Positions 17,087-25,626 of a stretch of 64,000 bases of DNA are shown here, piece after piece. Source of the DNA: Elusimicrobiota bacterium (GTDB lineage: Bacteria; Elusimicrobiota; Elusimicrobia; UBA1565; UBA9628); assembly GCA_016194705.1 (NCBI GenBank), contig JACQAZ010000004.1:186001-250000 (forward strand), in the 5' to 3' direction. The notes beneath the pieces are model-generated. The model worked only from the letters and a program-made list of their open reading frames with translations, searched no databases and was not told the DNA's origin. Every line of letters begins with the position of its first letter. Within the stretch, counting starts at the first letter, position 1. A program made the position numbers and the translations under genes.

Positions 17087-19293
17087 AGGCTCTCGTCGTC
17101 GGCGCATCGGGTCAGCTCGGCGGCGCGCTGCTCGCGGCGCTCGAGCACGCGGGCGTCGACGCCGTCGGAACCTTTCGCACCAAGCCGCATCCGGGGGCCC
17201 TGGCACTCGACGTGCGCGACTCGGCCGCGGTGCGCGCCGCCTTCGCTCACGCCGAGCCCGACGTCGTGTTCTGGTGCGTCAACAATCCGGGCGGCGTCGA
17301 CTGGTGCGAGGAGCACCCGGACGAGGCCAAAGCGCTCCACGTGATCGGCGCGCAAAACGTCTTCGAGGCGGCGGCCAAACGCCGGGCCAAGCTCGTCTAT
17401 TTTTCGACCGACTACGTCTTCGACGGCCGCAACGGCCCCTACTCGGAGGACGCCGAGCCCAATCCCTTGAGCGTTTACGCGAGAGCCAAGCTCGAGGGCG
17501 AAAAGCTCGCGCTCGAGCTCCCGAAGTCGCTCATCGTGCGCACCACCGCGGTCTACGGCTGGAGCCGTCAGTCCAAGAATTTCGCGATGCAGGTCTGGGA
17601 TAAGCTCTCGGCGGGCGCGACCATGAAGGTGCCGCAGGACCAGATCTGCAGCCCGACCATGGTCGACTACCTCGCCGAGGCTTCTCTGCGGCTTGTCGAC
17701 GTCGGGGTCGAGGGAATCGTCAACGTCGTGGGCCGGGATCTTTTGCCGCGCTCGGAGCTCGGCCGGTCGCTGGCCAAGGCCATGCTGCTCGACCCCGAGC
17801 TCATCGAGCCGGTCGCGACCGAGAAGCTCGGCCAAGCCGCCGCGCGGCCGCTCAAAGGGGGCCTCAAGACCGAGAAGCTTGTCAAATTGCTAGGCACCGA
17901 GCCCTGGGACCTCAAGGACTCTCTCAACCGCTTCCGCAGGCATTGGCGCGGCGACACGCACTCGGTCGTTCCCAAGAAGCAGGTTTCCGGCGAGGCCGAG
18001 TCCCTGCGCCGCGAGATCCTCGACAAGGTTTCAAAATATTACGAACTTGCCCATAAACCCAAGCCCTTCGTCCCGTACAAGACCCGCGTCCAATATTCGG
18101 GACGGACCTTCGGTCCCGAGGAGATGACGGCTCTGGCCGACAGCGCGCTCGACTTTTGGCTCACGATGGGCCCCTACGGCGAGCTCTTCGAGAGCAAGAT
18201 GAAGAGGTTCTTCAAGTCGGCCGATTTTCTCGCGGTCAACGCCGGCTCGACCGCGAACCTGACCGCCGTCATGACCTTGACCTCGAAGCAGCTCGAGGGG
18301 CGCTTGAAGCCCGGCGACGAGGTCATCACTCCGGCGGTGACCTTCCCGACGACCTTGACGCCTCTGGTGCACGCGGGGCTCATCCCAGTGTTCGTCGATT
18401 GCGAGGTCGGAACCTACAACATCAATCCAAATTTGATCGCCAAGGCGGTGTCCAAGAAAACGCGCGCGATCATGGTCCCGCACACCTTGGGAAATCCCTG
18501 CGATCTCGACGCGCTGACTGATCTCGCCAAGAAGAAAGGTCTCTGGCTCGTCGAGGACAACTGCGACGCGCTCGGCGCGACCTTTAGGCGCAAGCTCACC
18601 GGAACTTTCGGCGATCTGGCGACCTTGAGCTTCTACCCCGCGCACCACATCACGATGGGCGAGGGGGGCGGCGTCATCGTCAACAATCCGCGCCTGTCGC
18701 GGATCGCGCGCTCGGTCCGGGATTGGGGCCGCGACTGCTGGTGCGCCCCGGGCGAGTCGAACACCTGCGGCCGGCGCTTCGGCTGGGAATTGGGCGAACT
18801 GCCCAAAGGCTACGACCACAAGTACATCTACTCGAACCTCGGCTACAACTTCAAGCCGACCGACATGCAGGCCGCGGTCGGTGCTGCTCAGGCGGATCGA
18901 ATCGGCGATTTTGTCGCGGCGCGCCGCAGGAACTTCCAGACCCTGTATGACGGACTCAAGCGCTACGAGAGGCAGCTCATCCTGCCGCGCTGGGATCCGA
19001 GGGCCGAGCCCTCCTGGTTCGCCTTCCCTATCACGGTGATGGGCGGGATCACGCGCCGCCAGCTCGTCGCGCACTTGGAGAACGCCAACATCGAGACCCG
19101 CGAGCTCTTCGGCGGCAACATACTCAAGCAGCCGGCCTTCCTCGGCATCAAGGCCCGCGTCTCGGGCAAGCTCCCCGAGACCGACCGCATCATGCGCGAC
19201 ACCCTCTTTATCGGCGTCTACCCCGGCATCACCGACGAGATGATCGCTTTCATGCTCAAGACCTTCGACGAGTTCTTTGCGGCGAAGAGATGA
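17083..19293 (+). CDS. rfbH: Fusion: RmlD-like SDR reductase + CDP-4-keto-6-deoxyglucose 3-dehydratase (RfbH/E1)
   Basis: 736 residues from GTG 17083. Residues 1-285 are an RmlD-type reductase (VGASGQLGGAL at the start, YFSTDYVFDGRNGPYSED, then VYARAKLEGE). Residues from about 305 are full-length RfbH/E1: NAGSTANL, LVEDNCDALGA, SFYPAHHITMGEGGG with His521 at the position of the PLP lysine, then DCWC..NTC (Cys552, 554, 562), the Fe-S region of E1. No stop and no ATG/GTG/TTG occur in frame between 17941 and 18085, so this is a true fusion. In ascarylose-type pathways these are separate steps (3-dehydration, with E3 help, and 4-keto reduction). No E3 gene is seen. Confidence 0.87.
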   Translation: MKALVVGASGQLGGALLAALEHAGVDAVGTFRTKPHPGALALDVRDSAAVRAAFAHAEPDVVFWCVNNPGGVDWCEEHPDEAKALHVIGAQNVFEAAAKRRAKLVYFSTDYVFDGRNGPYSEDAEPNPLSVYARAKLEGEKLALELPKSLIVRTTAVYGWSRQSKNFAMQVWDKLSAGATMKVPQDQICSPTMVDYLAEASLRLVDVGVEGIVNVVGRDLLPRSELGRSLAKAMLLDPELIEPVATEKLGQAAARPLKGGLKTEKLVKLLGTEPWDLKDSLNRFRRHWRGDTHSVVPKKQVSGEAESLRREILDKVSKYYELAHKPKPFVPYKTRVQYSGRTFGPEEMTALADSALDFWLTMGPYGELFESKMKRFFKSADFLAVNAGSTANLTAVMTLTSKQLEGRLKPGDEVITPAVTFPTTLTPLVHAGLIPVFVDCEVGTYNINPNLIAKAVSKKTRAIMVPHTLGNPCDLDALTDLAKKKGLWLVEDNCDALGATFRRKLTGTFGDLATLSFYPAHHITMGEGGGVIVNNPRLSRIARSVRDWGRDCWCAPGESNTCGRRFGWELGELPKGYDHKYIYSNLGYNFKPTDMQAAVGAAQADRIGDFVAARRRNFQTLYDGLKRYERQLILPRWDPRAEPSWFAFPITVMGGITRRQLVAHLENANIETRELFGGNILKQPAFLGIKARVSGKLPETDRIMRDTLFIGVYPGITDEMIAFMLKTFDEFFAAKR

Positions 19294-20063
19294 GCTCCGC
19301 GAAAAAGACCGACCTCAAGATCGCGATCTTCATCCCCGCGTACAACGCCGCTTATACGCTTCCCGCGGTGCTCGACCGCATACCGCCCGAGATCAAGGAG
19401 CGCGTCCAGCAGATCTTCGTCATCGACAACGCCAGCCCCGACAACACCTATCTCATGGGGATCGGCTATCGCGAGGCCAAGGGCCTCGACAAGCTCGAGG
19501 TCTTCCGCAACGAGACCAACCGGGGCTACGGCGGCTCGCAGAAGCGGGCCTACCAGTACGCCATCGACAACGGCTTCGACGTCGTCGTCATGCTCCACGG
19601 CGACGCGCAGTACGCCCCCGAGAAAATCCCATATCTCCTTGAGCCATTCGAGAAGGACGAGGCGGACATGGTCTTCGGCTCGCGGATCGCGGGCCTGCCT
19701 CTTGCGGGGGGTATGCCGCTCTACAAGTTCCTCGGCAACAAGTTCCTGACCACGATCCAGAACTGGGTCCTGGGCATGAAGCTGACCGAGTTCCACTCGG
19801 GCTTTCGCGTGTTCCGGTGCGCGGCCCTCAAGGCGGTCCCCTTCCAGCTCTGCGCCGACGACTACCACTTCGACACGGACATCATCATCCAGTTCAGGAT
19901 CAAGGGCCTGCGCGTCAAGGAGATGCCGATCCCCACCTACTACGGCAAGGAGAAGTCGGGCGTCAACGTCGTCAAGTACGGCCTCAACGTGCTGCGCTCC
20001 ATGAGCGAGTACTGGCTTTGGTCGAGGGGCTGGCTCAAGGTCCCCAAGTTCGACATCAAGTGA
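19290..20063 (+). CDS. Family 2 glycosyltransferase (DPM1-like)
   Basis: 257 residues. The N-terminal AIFIPAYNAAYTLP, IDNASPDNT, NETNRGYGGSQKRAY and MLHGDAQYAP (the DxD-like site) define a GT2 of the polyprenyl-phosphate sugar synthase type. There is no clear C-terminal membrane helix. Paralogues lie at 31484 and 43999. It is probably cytoplasmic and may charge a polyprenyl carrier for the GT-C enzymes of the locus (inference). It is joined to the neighbours by ATGA upstream and GTGA downstream. Confidence 0.85.
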   Translation: MSSAKKTDLKIAIFIPAYNAAYTLPAVLDRIPPEIKERVQQIFVIDNASPDNTYLMGIGYREAKGLDKLEVFRNETNRGYGGSQKRAYQYAIDNGFDVVVMLHGDAQYAPEKIPYLLEPFEKDEADMVFGSRIAGLPLAGGMPLYKFLGNKFLTTIQNWVLGMKLTEFHSGFRVFRCAALKAVPFQLCADDYHFDTDIIIQFRIKGLRVKEMPIPTYYGKEKSGVNVVKYGLNVLRSMSEYWLWSRGWLKVPKFDIK

Positions 20064-21715
20064 TCGCGCTTCTTTTCCTCTGCCTCTTGAGGTCCCCTGC
20101 CCTGGCGGCGGATTTTGAGCCCGAGATCTTCGGACCGATGCAGGCTGAAATGGATCGCTCTTTGAAACGCCTCAAGCTCGATGACTTCGGCCCCCCTTAT
20201 TTCCTCGCCTACCGCATGGTCGACGATAAGGCCTACGACGCGACCGCCGCCTTCGGCTCGGCGCTCTCCGAGAGCGAGGACGACTACGGGGTTCTCTTCG
20301 TCGAGGCGCGCTACGGCGACAAGAGTCTCGACAACACCGACCTGAGCTACCAGGGCTGGCATGGGGCCGCGGCCAAGGAAGCGTCGGTCCTGCGCCAAAA
20401 CCTTTGGAACCTGACCGATTCCGCCTACAAGAACGCCGTGGCGGGCTATCTTGAGAAGAAGGCCAAGCGCGCCACCGAGTTCATCCCGGACGTCCTCGAC
20501 GACTTCTCGGCGGAGCCCGCCACATCCTATTTCGAGCCTCAGCCCGCCCCGAGCTTCGATCGTGCCCGAGCCAGGGCGATCGTCGAACGGATCAGCTCTG
20601 TCTTCCGCCGGCACCCGTTGGTTTTCGACAGCCGCGTCTCGCTGCACCTGGGCTGGTCGCGCCGCTATTTCCTCTCCAGCGAGGGCGCGCGCATCGCGAC
20701 ACCCTACGAGAGCGTCCCCTCCTCTCTGCATGTGGCCGCCATGACGCGGGCCGAGGACGGCATGCGGCTGGACAATTCAAAAGGCTTTGCCCTCCAGGGC
20801 CTCGACGCCCTTCCTTCGCCGGCCGCGCTCGAGGCGGCCGCGGAAAAGGTCGCCGTCGAGCTCGAGCGATTGCGCGCGGCCCCCGTCCAGCCGCCGCTCT
20901 CGGCGCCGGCGATCCTCGACGGCGAGCTCACGGGCGTCCTGTTCCACGAGGCCCTGGGCCACAAGCTCGAGGGCCAGCGCCAGCGCGATCCCCAGCAAAG
21001 CCAGGTCTTCAAGGAGATGGTCGGAAAGCGCGTGGTCCCCGAGCTTCTGAGCGTGTACGACGATCCGACGCTGGCCTACACGCTGGGAGAGCCCCTGCAC
21101 GGCTCCTACGCCTTCGACTCGGAGGGGGTCGCGGCCCGGCGCGTGGCGCTCGTCGAGCGCGGGGTCCTAAAGAACTTCCTGATGTCGCGCTGGCCGGTCA
21201 AAGGCTTCTCGAAATCCAACGGCCACGGCCGCTCCGAGCCGGCTTACCGCCCCACGGGCCGCATGGCCAACCTGATCGTCAAGGCCGAGGCTCCCGTGCC
21301 GCGCGCCGAGCTCACCTCGCGCCTCTTGGAGCTTACGCGCAAGTCGGGCAAGCCTTACGGCTTCCTGCTCGTCGGCTCGTTCGGCGGCGACAACCCGACG
21401 GGCCGGGGGCAAGCCCAGACCTTGGAGGTACGGCCGCGGCTCATCTACCGCGTCGACGCCAAGACGGGCGCGCAGACTCTGGTGCGCGGTGTCGCGATGG
21501 TGGGCACGCCGCTCGTCGTGCTCAACCGCATCGTGGCCGCAGGCGACGATCCGGCCCTGGGCAACACCTACACCTGCGGGGCCGAATCCGGGCACGTGCC
21601 CGTCTCGCAGACAGCGCCCAGCGTGCTGGTCTCGGAGGTCGAGCTGCAGAGGCTGCCCGAGGACCGCGCGCGGCCGCCGATCCTGCCCTCGCCGCTGCAC
21701 GACCGGGACCGCTAG
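20060..21715 (+). CDS. Exported TldD-family (U62) metallopeptidase, active-site intact
   Basis: 551 residues from GTG 20060. The N-terminus is a signal peptide (MIALLFLCLLRSPALAADFE), unlike cytoplasmic TldD. The metal site is present: VLFHEALGHKLEGQ with His296, Glu297 and His301, and a C-terminal Cys506 in TYTCGAESGH, where TldD has its third ligand. SNGHGRSEPAYRP and LVRGVAMVGTPL are the family's C-terminal barrel motifs. It follows the GT2 gene as GTGA, so it may be cotranscribed with the polysaccharide operon. A paralogue without metal ligands lies at 23653. Substrate unknown; a peptide in the periplasm is inferred. Confidence 0.82.
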   Translation: MIALLFLCLLRSPALAADFEPEIFGPMQAEMDRSLKRLKLDDFGPPYFLAYRMVDDKAYDATAAFGSALSESEDDYGVLFVEARYGDKSLDNTDLSYQGWHGAAAKEASVLRQNLWNLTDSAYKNAVAGYLEKKAKRATEFIPDVLDDFSAEPATSYFEPQPAPSFDRARARAIVERISSVFRRHPLVFDSRVSLHLGWSRRYFLSSEGARIATPYESVPSSLHVAAMTRAEDGMRLDNSKGFALQGLDALPSPAALEAAAEKVAVELERLRAAPVQPPLSAPAILDGELTGVLFHEALGHKLEGQRQRDPQQSQVFKEMVGKRVVPELLSVYDDPTLAYTLGEPLHGSYAFDSEGVAARRVALVERGVLKNFLMSRWPVKGFSKSNGHGRSEPAYRPTGRMANLIVKAEAPVPRAELTSRLLELTRKSGKPYGFLLVGSFGGDNPTGRGQAQTLEVRPRLIYRVDAKTGAQTLVRGVAMVGTPLVVLNRIVAAGDDPALGNTYTCGAESGHVPVSQTAPSVLVSEVELQRLPEDRARPPILPSPLHDRDR

Positions 21716-22395
21716 GGCTTGCGGGCGAGCACGAAATACTGCGCGCCCAGCGGCAGGCGCGAGAGGGCGGGCTCGAAGACGCGCAAGGCGCTGAGCATCC
21801 TCGGGAAGTAGAATAGCGAGCTCTCCGCCGCGACGGAAAATCCCGCGGCCTCGAGCATGCGGCGGGCCCGCGGGGGGCTGAAGGTCTTGGCATCGCGGTC
21901 GAACGGGATGCGGCTCATGACCCAACGCGCTCCCGGGTTCCACGGATTGTTCTCGAAAAGGGCGAGATAGCCGCCGGGGCGCAGGGCCTTCATGATAAGC
22001 CCCAGCGCTTCCGGCCTTCGAGCCGGCTCGATGTGGTGGAAGACGCCGTTGACGTAGCAGAGGTCGAAGGCGCGCTCCTGCGAGAAGCTCGCCAGGGTCT
22101 CGAAGGAGACCCTCCCTGAGCCGCGCTCCTTGCGGGCCAGCGCCAGCGCGTTCTCCGAGGCGTCCACGCCGACGACTTGCGACGCGGGGTAGATTCCGGC
22201 CAAGGCCGCGCTGGCACCGCCTGTCCCGCAGCCGAAGTCGAGCACGCGCTGCGGCGCCCACCCCGGGGGCAGGCGTCTCTTGAGCTCGGCCAGGCGGCCG
22301 ACGACGAAGAACCTCTTGTCCTCGCCCGAGAGCTTGAGCCCCTCGCCCAGCATCCTGTCGTATTCGTGGCTGACGTCGAATAGGGGCTCGGACAT
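21712..22395 (-). CDS. Class I SAM-dependent methyltransferase
   Basis: 227 residues from ATG 22395; the longer frame upstream crosses the promoter and is discarded. Motif I is VLDFGCGTGGAS near residue 52, with VVGVDASENAL and CYVNGVFHHIEP following, typical of Methyltransf_11/12. The C-terminal half (MSRIPFDRDAKTFSPP...) resembles quinone or lipid methyltransferases, but the substrate is unknown. It is convergent with the TldD-like gene, the stops overlapping by 4 nt, and divergent from the transglycosylase gene. Confidence 0.78.
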   Translation of the reverse strand: MSEPLFDVSHEYDRMLGEGLKLSGEDKRFFVVGRLAELKRRLPPGWAPQRVLDFGCGTGGASAALAGIYPASQVVGVDASENALALARKERGSGRVSFETLASFSQERAFDLCYVNGVFHHIEPARRPEALGLIMKALRPGGYLALFENNPWNPGARWVMSRIPFDRDAKTFSPPRARRMLEAAGFSVAAESSLFYFPRMLSALRVFEPALSRLPLGAQYFVLARKP

Positions 22396-22402
22396 CTCGA
22401 TC

Positions 22403-22408
22403 AATCTA
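22403..22408 (-). promoter_or_regulatory. -10 element for the minus-strand methyltransferase
   Basis: On the minus strand TAGATT ends 7 nt before ATG 22395, predicting transcription from the start codon or 1 nt from it. No convincing -35. Confidence 0.4.
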
Positions 22409-22479
22409 CCAAATCGGGGGGGTCCTTTGTCCTGGGGGGGAAGTGCCCCAAAGCCCTGGCGCGGGGAGGGATTTCCAGC

Positions 22480-22485
22480 CATAAT
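22480..22485 (+). promoter_or_regulatory. -10 element and ribosome site before the transglycosylase gene
   Basis: CATAAT at 22480-22485 ends 9 nt before ATG 22495. The intervening bases contain AAGGAAG, a good Shine-Dalgarno, but only part of it would be in the transcript if this -10 is used. Confidence 0.4.
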
Positions 22486-22494
22486 TAAGGAAGC

Positions 22495-23568
22495 ATGAAG
22501 CTCCCATTGAGCCTCTTGTTCTTGTCGACGTGGGCCGGCCTCGCTCGGGCCCAATCGTCAGATTCGGATTTCAAACAAAGCCTAGCCTTGCCTGACGCGG
22601 CGCAGGCTCCATCGGTCCCGGGGCGCACCGTCGACGCTCTGGGCCGGCCGGTCAGCCCGGAAAGGCTGGCGGCCTATCAGAGAATCCTCTCCTCCGTCAA
22701 AGCGCGGCGCTTCTCGAATGATGAGCAGGACCTCCTGCTGGCGGTGCTCAACCTGCCCCCCTTGCCGCCCGGACCGTTCAAGGACCGCGACCGGCTCGTG
22801 GAGCATTTCGCCCGGGCCGGCGTGGGGCTTGGGCATTCGTCGGGCGAGAGCCTGGCGGGCAGCGACCTCTGGCGCCTGGTGCGCGCCGCCCGCGCTGCCG
22901 CGGAAGCCTACAAGATCCCGCCGGCGATCCTGCTCTGCCTGACCTTCCGCGAGTCGGGCTTCAACCGCAGCGCCTCGGCCTGGACGACCTCGGCCAAGGG
23001 CGTGGCGCAGTTGACCAACGGCGCCGTCTCGGACACCGTGGCGAAGATTCAGAGCGATCCCGTTCTGGCGGCCGCCACGGCGGACTACGCGCGCACCCTG
23101 GGCGCCAAGATGCCCGCCGCTTTCGTCGGCGCCCCGGATGTGGACGCCCTGACTCGCGAGATCAAGCGCCTCAAGGACGGCGGGGCTCCTGCGACCGACA
23201 TCGAGCGCAAGAAGATGGAGCGCCAACGCGCGATCGCCTCCCACAAGGACGAGCCGGGGCACGTCTACAACATCGAGACCAATTTCGGGCTGGGTGCGGC
23301 GTATCTGGCCATCCTGCGCACGCGCAGGCTCAAGGAAGTCTCGGGCGAGCAGAAGGGATGGCTCACCGCGGTCGCGGCCTACAACCAGGGTATCGGGGTC
23401 GCCAACGCGCTGATCTACGATGTCTTCAAGGGGCCCTCCGACTACAACGCCCAGAGCCTCGACGCGGTGTTCAACCCAAAGACCGCCGCGCGCTTGTCCA
23501 TCACGCCGGCGCTCCAAGAGGAGATGCTCGGCGAGGTCGGCTCCGTGCGCTCCTGCGCGCTGCCCTAG
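22495..23568 (+). CDS. Secreted lytic transglycosylase (SLT domain)
   Basis: 357 residues. Signal peptide at residues 1-20 (MKLPLSLLFLSTWAGLARAQ). The SLT core begins near residue 140: ILLCLTFRESGFNRSA with catalytic Glu153, SAKGVAQLTNGAV, and a late AAYNQGIG. A charged, lysine-rich insert (about residues 215-255) separates the motifs and is longer than usual. Known SLT enzymes cleave peptidoglycan glycan strands in the periplasm. It stands between the two exported TldD-like genes, so a cell-wall link is possible. Confidence 0.82.
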   Translation: MKLPLSLLFLSTWAGLARAQSSDSDFKQSLALPDAAQAPSVPGRTVDALGRPVSPERLAAYQRILSSVKARRFSNDEQDLLLAVLNLPPLPPGPFKDRDRLVEHFARAGVGLGHSSGESLAGSDLWRLVRAARAAAEAYKIPPAILLCLTFRESGFNRSASAWTTSAKGVAQLTNGAVSDTVAKIQSDPVLAAATADYARTLGAKMPAAFVGAPDVDALTREIKRLKDGGAPATDIERKKMERQRAIASHKDEPGHVYNIETNFGLGAAYLAILRTRRLKEVSGEQKGWLTAVAAYNQGIGVANALIYDVFKGPSDYNAQSLDAVFNPKTAARLSITPALQEEMLGEVGSVRSCALP

Positions 23569-23635
23569 ACTTCCCCGCATGCCGGACTATTTCATCGCGT
23601 TCCTGTCGGCGGCGGCGCGCGCCGGCCGCGCCGCG

Positions 23636-23641
23636 TATAGT
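23636..23641 (+). promoter_or_regulatory. -10 element before the second TldD-like gene
   Basis: TATAGT at 23636-23641 ends 11 nt before GTG 23653. An ATG at 23645 is out of frame. Confidence 0.45.
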
Positions 23642-23652
23642 ATCATGGTCTC

Positions 23653-25626
23653 GTGGGAACCTTGGCCTTCGCGCTTCTGTTTCTCGCCGCTCCCGTTCTA
23701 GCGCAGGACGCCCCGGCGTTGGACCGGGCCCTCGACGCCGAGCTCCACCGCGCGGCGGCCGAGCTCGTCGAGCCGGGCTATCCGCCGCCCTATTTCGTGA
23801 GCCTCACCGCGCTTGACCTCGAGGGCTTCGAGACCCGCTGCTCCATGGGGGCGCCCTCGTCCTCGTCCTCGTTCCGCTCGCGCCTGCTCCTGCCGGAGGT
23901 GCGCGTCGGAAACTACGCCTTCGACAACCATCCCGTAGCGTCCCCGAGCGGCTACGCGGCGCACGCGGCGAGCCTTGATGACGACGAGTTCTCGCTGCGC
24001 CACGGCCTGTGGCTCATGCTCGATTCCGCGTACAAGAGCGCGACCGCGGATTTTTTGCGCAAGCAGGCCCTGCGCGTGCAGCGCGGAAAGACCGAGTACG
24101 ATTTCGACGACCTCTCGCGCCAGGAGCCCGTCACTCGCCAGGCGCCCGCGGCCGCGGGTCCCTGGCCGCCGAAGGACCTCAAGGACCTTTGCGCCGCGGC
24201 CGGCAGGGCCTTCCGCTTCGCCCCGTGGCTCCTGGAGGCTTCGGCCACGGTGCAGGCAAGTCGGCTCCGCTCCCGCCTGCGCAGCTCCGAGGGCTCGCGC
24301 GTGGACGTCGGCCGCGAGTTCGCCGAGCTCGAGCTCTCCGCGGTCGACATCTCGACCGACGGCCTGCGCCTCTACTCTTCCCGGAAATTCGCGGCGGCGA
24401 CCGCCGCGGGCCTGCCGGACTTGGGGGAGGTCGAGCGCGACGCGCGGGAGATGATCTCGGACCTCGAGGCCCTCAAGCTCGCCAAGACCACCTCGCCTTT
24501 CAGCGCGCCCGCGCTGCTCGACCCGACGGCGTCGGCCGCCGTGGTGCTGGCCTTCGGCCTGCGCCTCTCGGGCGAGGAGCAGCGCGACCCGGGCGGCGCG
24601 CAGATCTTCCGGGGCAAGATCGGCAAGCGGGTGCTCCCTTCGGACTTCGAACTTTTCGACGACCCGACTTTGGCCGCCTTCGCCGGAACGCCTCTCGTCG
24701 GGCACTATGACTTCGACGATCAAGGAGTCCCTCCCCAGAGAACGCCTCTCATCGAAGACGGCGTGCTCAAGGGTTTTCTGCTCTCGCGCTACCCCGTGAT
24801 CGGGTTTGCGCGCTCCAACGGCCACGGCCGGGGGCGCCCCGGCTACAAACCGGTGGGCGCGCCGGGAAACATTTTCCTGAGGTCGAAGCGCCCGCTGGCC
24901 GAAAAAGGGCTGCTCGAGCTTCTGCGCGCCGAGTGCCGCAGACGCGGCAAGCCTTATGGGCTTTGGGTCAAGAAGCTGCGTCACTTCGTCCAGCAGCAGG
25001 GGACCGGCGGCCACGGCTCGATCCGGCTGATGCCGGAGATGCTTTATCTTGTCGACGCGAAGACAGGCTCCCTGACCTTGGTCCGCGACCTCGATTTGGT
25101 GGGAACGCCCCTGGACCTCATGAACAACATGCTGCGCGCAGGCGACGATGCCGCCGCGCAGAACATCGCTTGGAGCGTCCCGGTCTCGGTCGTGACCCCG
25201 TCCTTGCTCCTGGCCGACGCCGAGCTCCAGCGCGCCGAGACCAAGCCCGAGAAGCGTCCCCTACTCCCGCCTCCCCCGGCTCCCGTGCTGGAGCGCAAGC
25301 CCGTGCCGACCTTCGCGGTTACGCCTTACATCGAGGTCATCGTCTACCGGGTCCCGGGACTGCGCGGTCCGCTGGCGCCTTTCGCGATGGCGGGGCTGAT
25401 CGCGATGCGCTCTCACGGCGAGGGCGACGACACGGTCATCGAGGCCAAGCTGACGGGGACAAGCCCCGCGGACTTGAGCGCGTCGGTGCACCGCATGGCG
25501 GATTTCGTCGGCCGTCTGGCCAAGGGCGCCAAGGTGGCCGAGGCCATCGTCTCTGCGGCGATGACCGAGCGCGCCTATCGCGAACTCTACTCCGAGGGCT
25601 GGCCGGAAGACGGCTTGAGGCGCTAA
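23653..25626 (+). CDS. Exported TldD/TldE-family protein lacking the metal ligands
   Basis: 657 residues from GTG 23653, with signal peptide MGTLAFALLFLAAPVLAQ. It is clearly a paralogue of the protein at 20060: shared GKRVLPSDFELFDDPTLA, ARSNGHGRGRPGYKP, and LVRDLDLVGTPLDLMNNML. The HEALGH segment is replaced by VLAFGLRLSG and the C-terminal Cys region by AAAQNIAWSVPVS, so no metal can bind in the TldD manner. A proline-rich linker (near residue 540) leads to a C-terminal extra domain of about 100 residues not found in the first copy. By analogy with TldE it may pair with the intact copy, but that is inference. Confidence 0.8.
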   Translation: MGTLAFALLFLAAPVLAQDAPALDRALDAELHRAAAELVEPGYPPPYFVSLTALDLEGFETRCSMGAPSSSSSFRSRLLLPEVRVGNYAFDNHPVASPSGYAAHAASLDDDEFSLRHGLWLMLDSAYKSATADFLRKQALRVQRGKTEYDFDDLSRQEPVTRQAPAAAGPWPPKDLKDLCAAAGRAFRFAPWLLEASATVQASRLRSRLRSSEGSRVDVGREFAELELSAVDISTDGLRLYSSRKFAAATAAGLPDLGEVERDAREMISDLEALKLAKTTSPFSAPALLDPTASAAVVLAFGLRLSGEEQRDPGGAQIFRGKIGKRVLPSDFELFDDPTLAAFAGTPLVGHYDFDDQGVPPQRTPLIEDGVLKGFLLSRYPVIGFARSNGHGRGRPGYKPVGAPGNIFLRSKRPLAEKGLLELLRAECRRRGKPYGLWVKKLRHFVQQQGTGGHGSIRLMPEMLYLVDAKTGSLTLVRDLDLVGTPLDLMNNMLRAGDDAAAQNIAWSVPVSVVTPSLLLADAELQRAETKPEKRPLLPPPPAPVLERKPVPTFAVTPYIEVIVYRVPGLRGPLAPFAMAGLIAMRSHGEGDDTVIEAKLTGTSPADLSASVHRMADFVGRLAKGAKVAEAIVSAAMTERAYRELYSEGWPEDGLRR

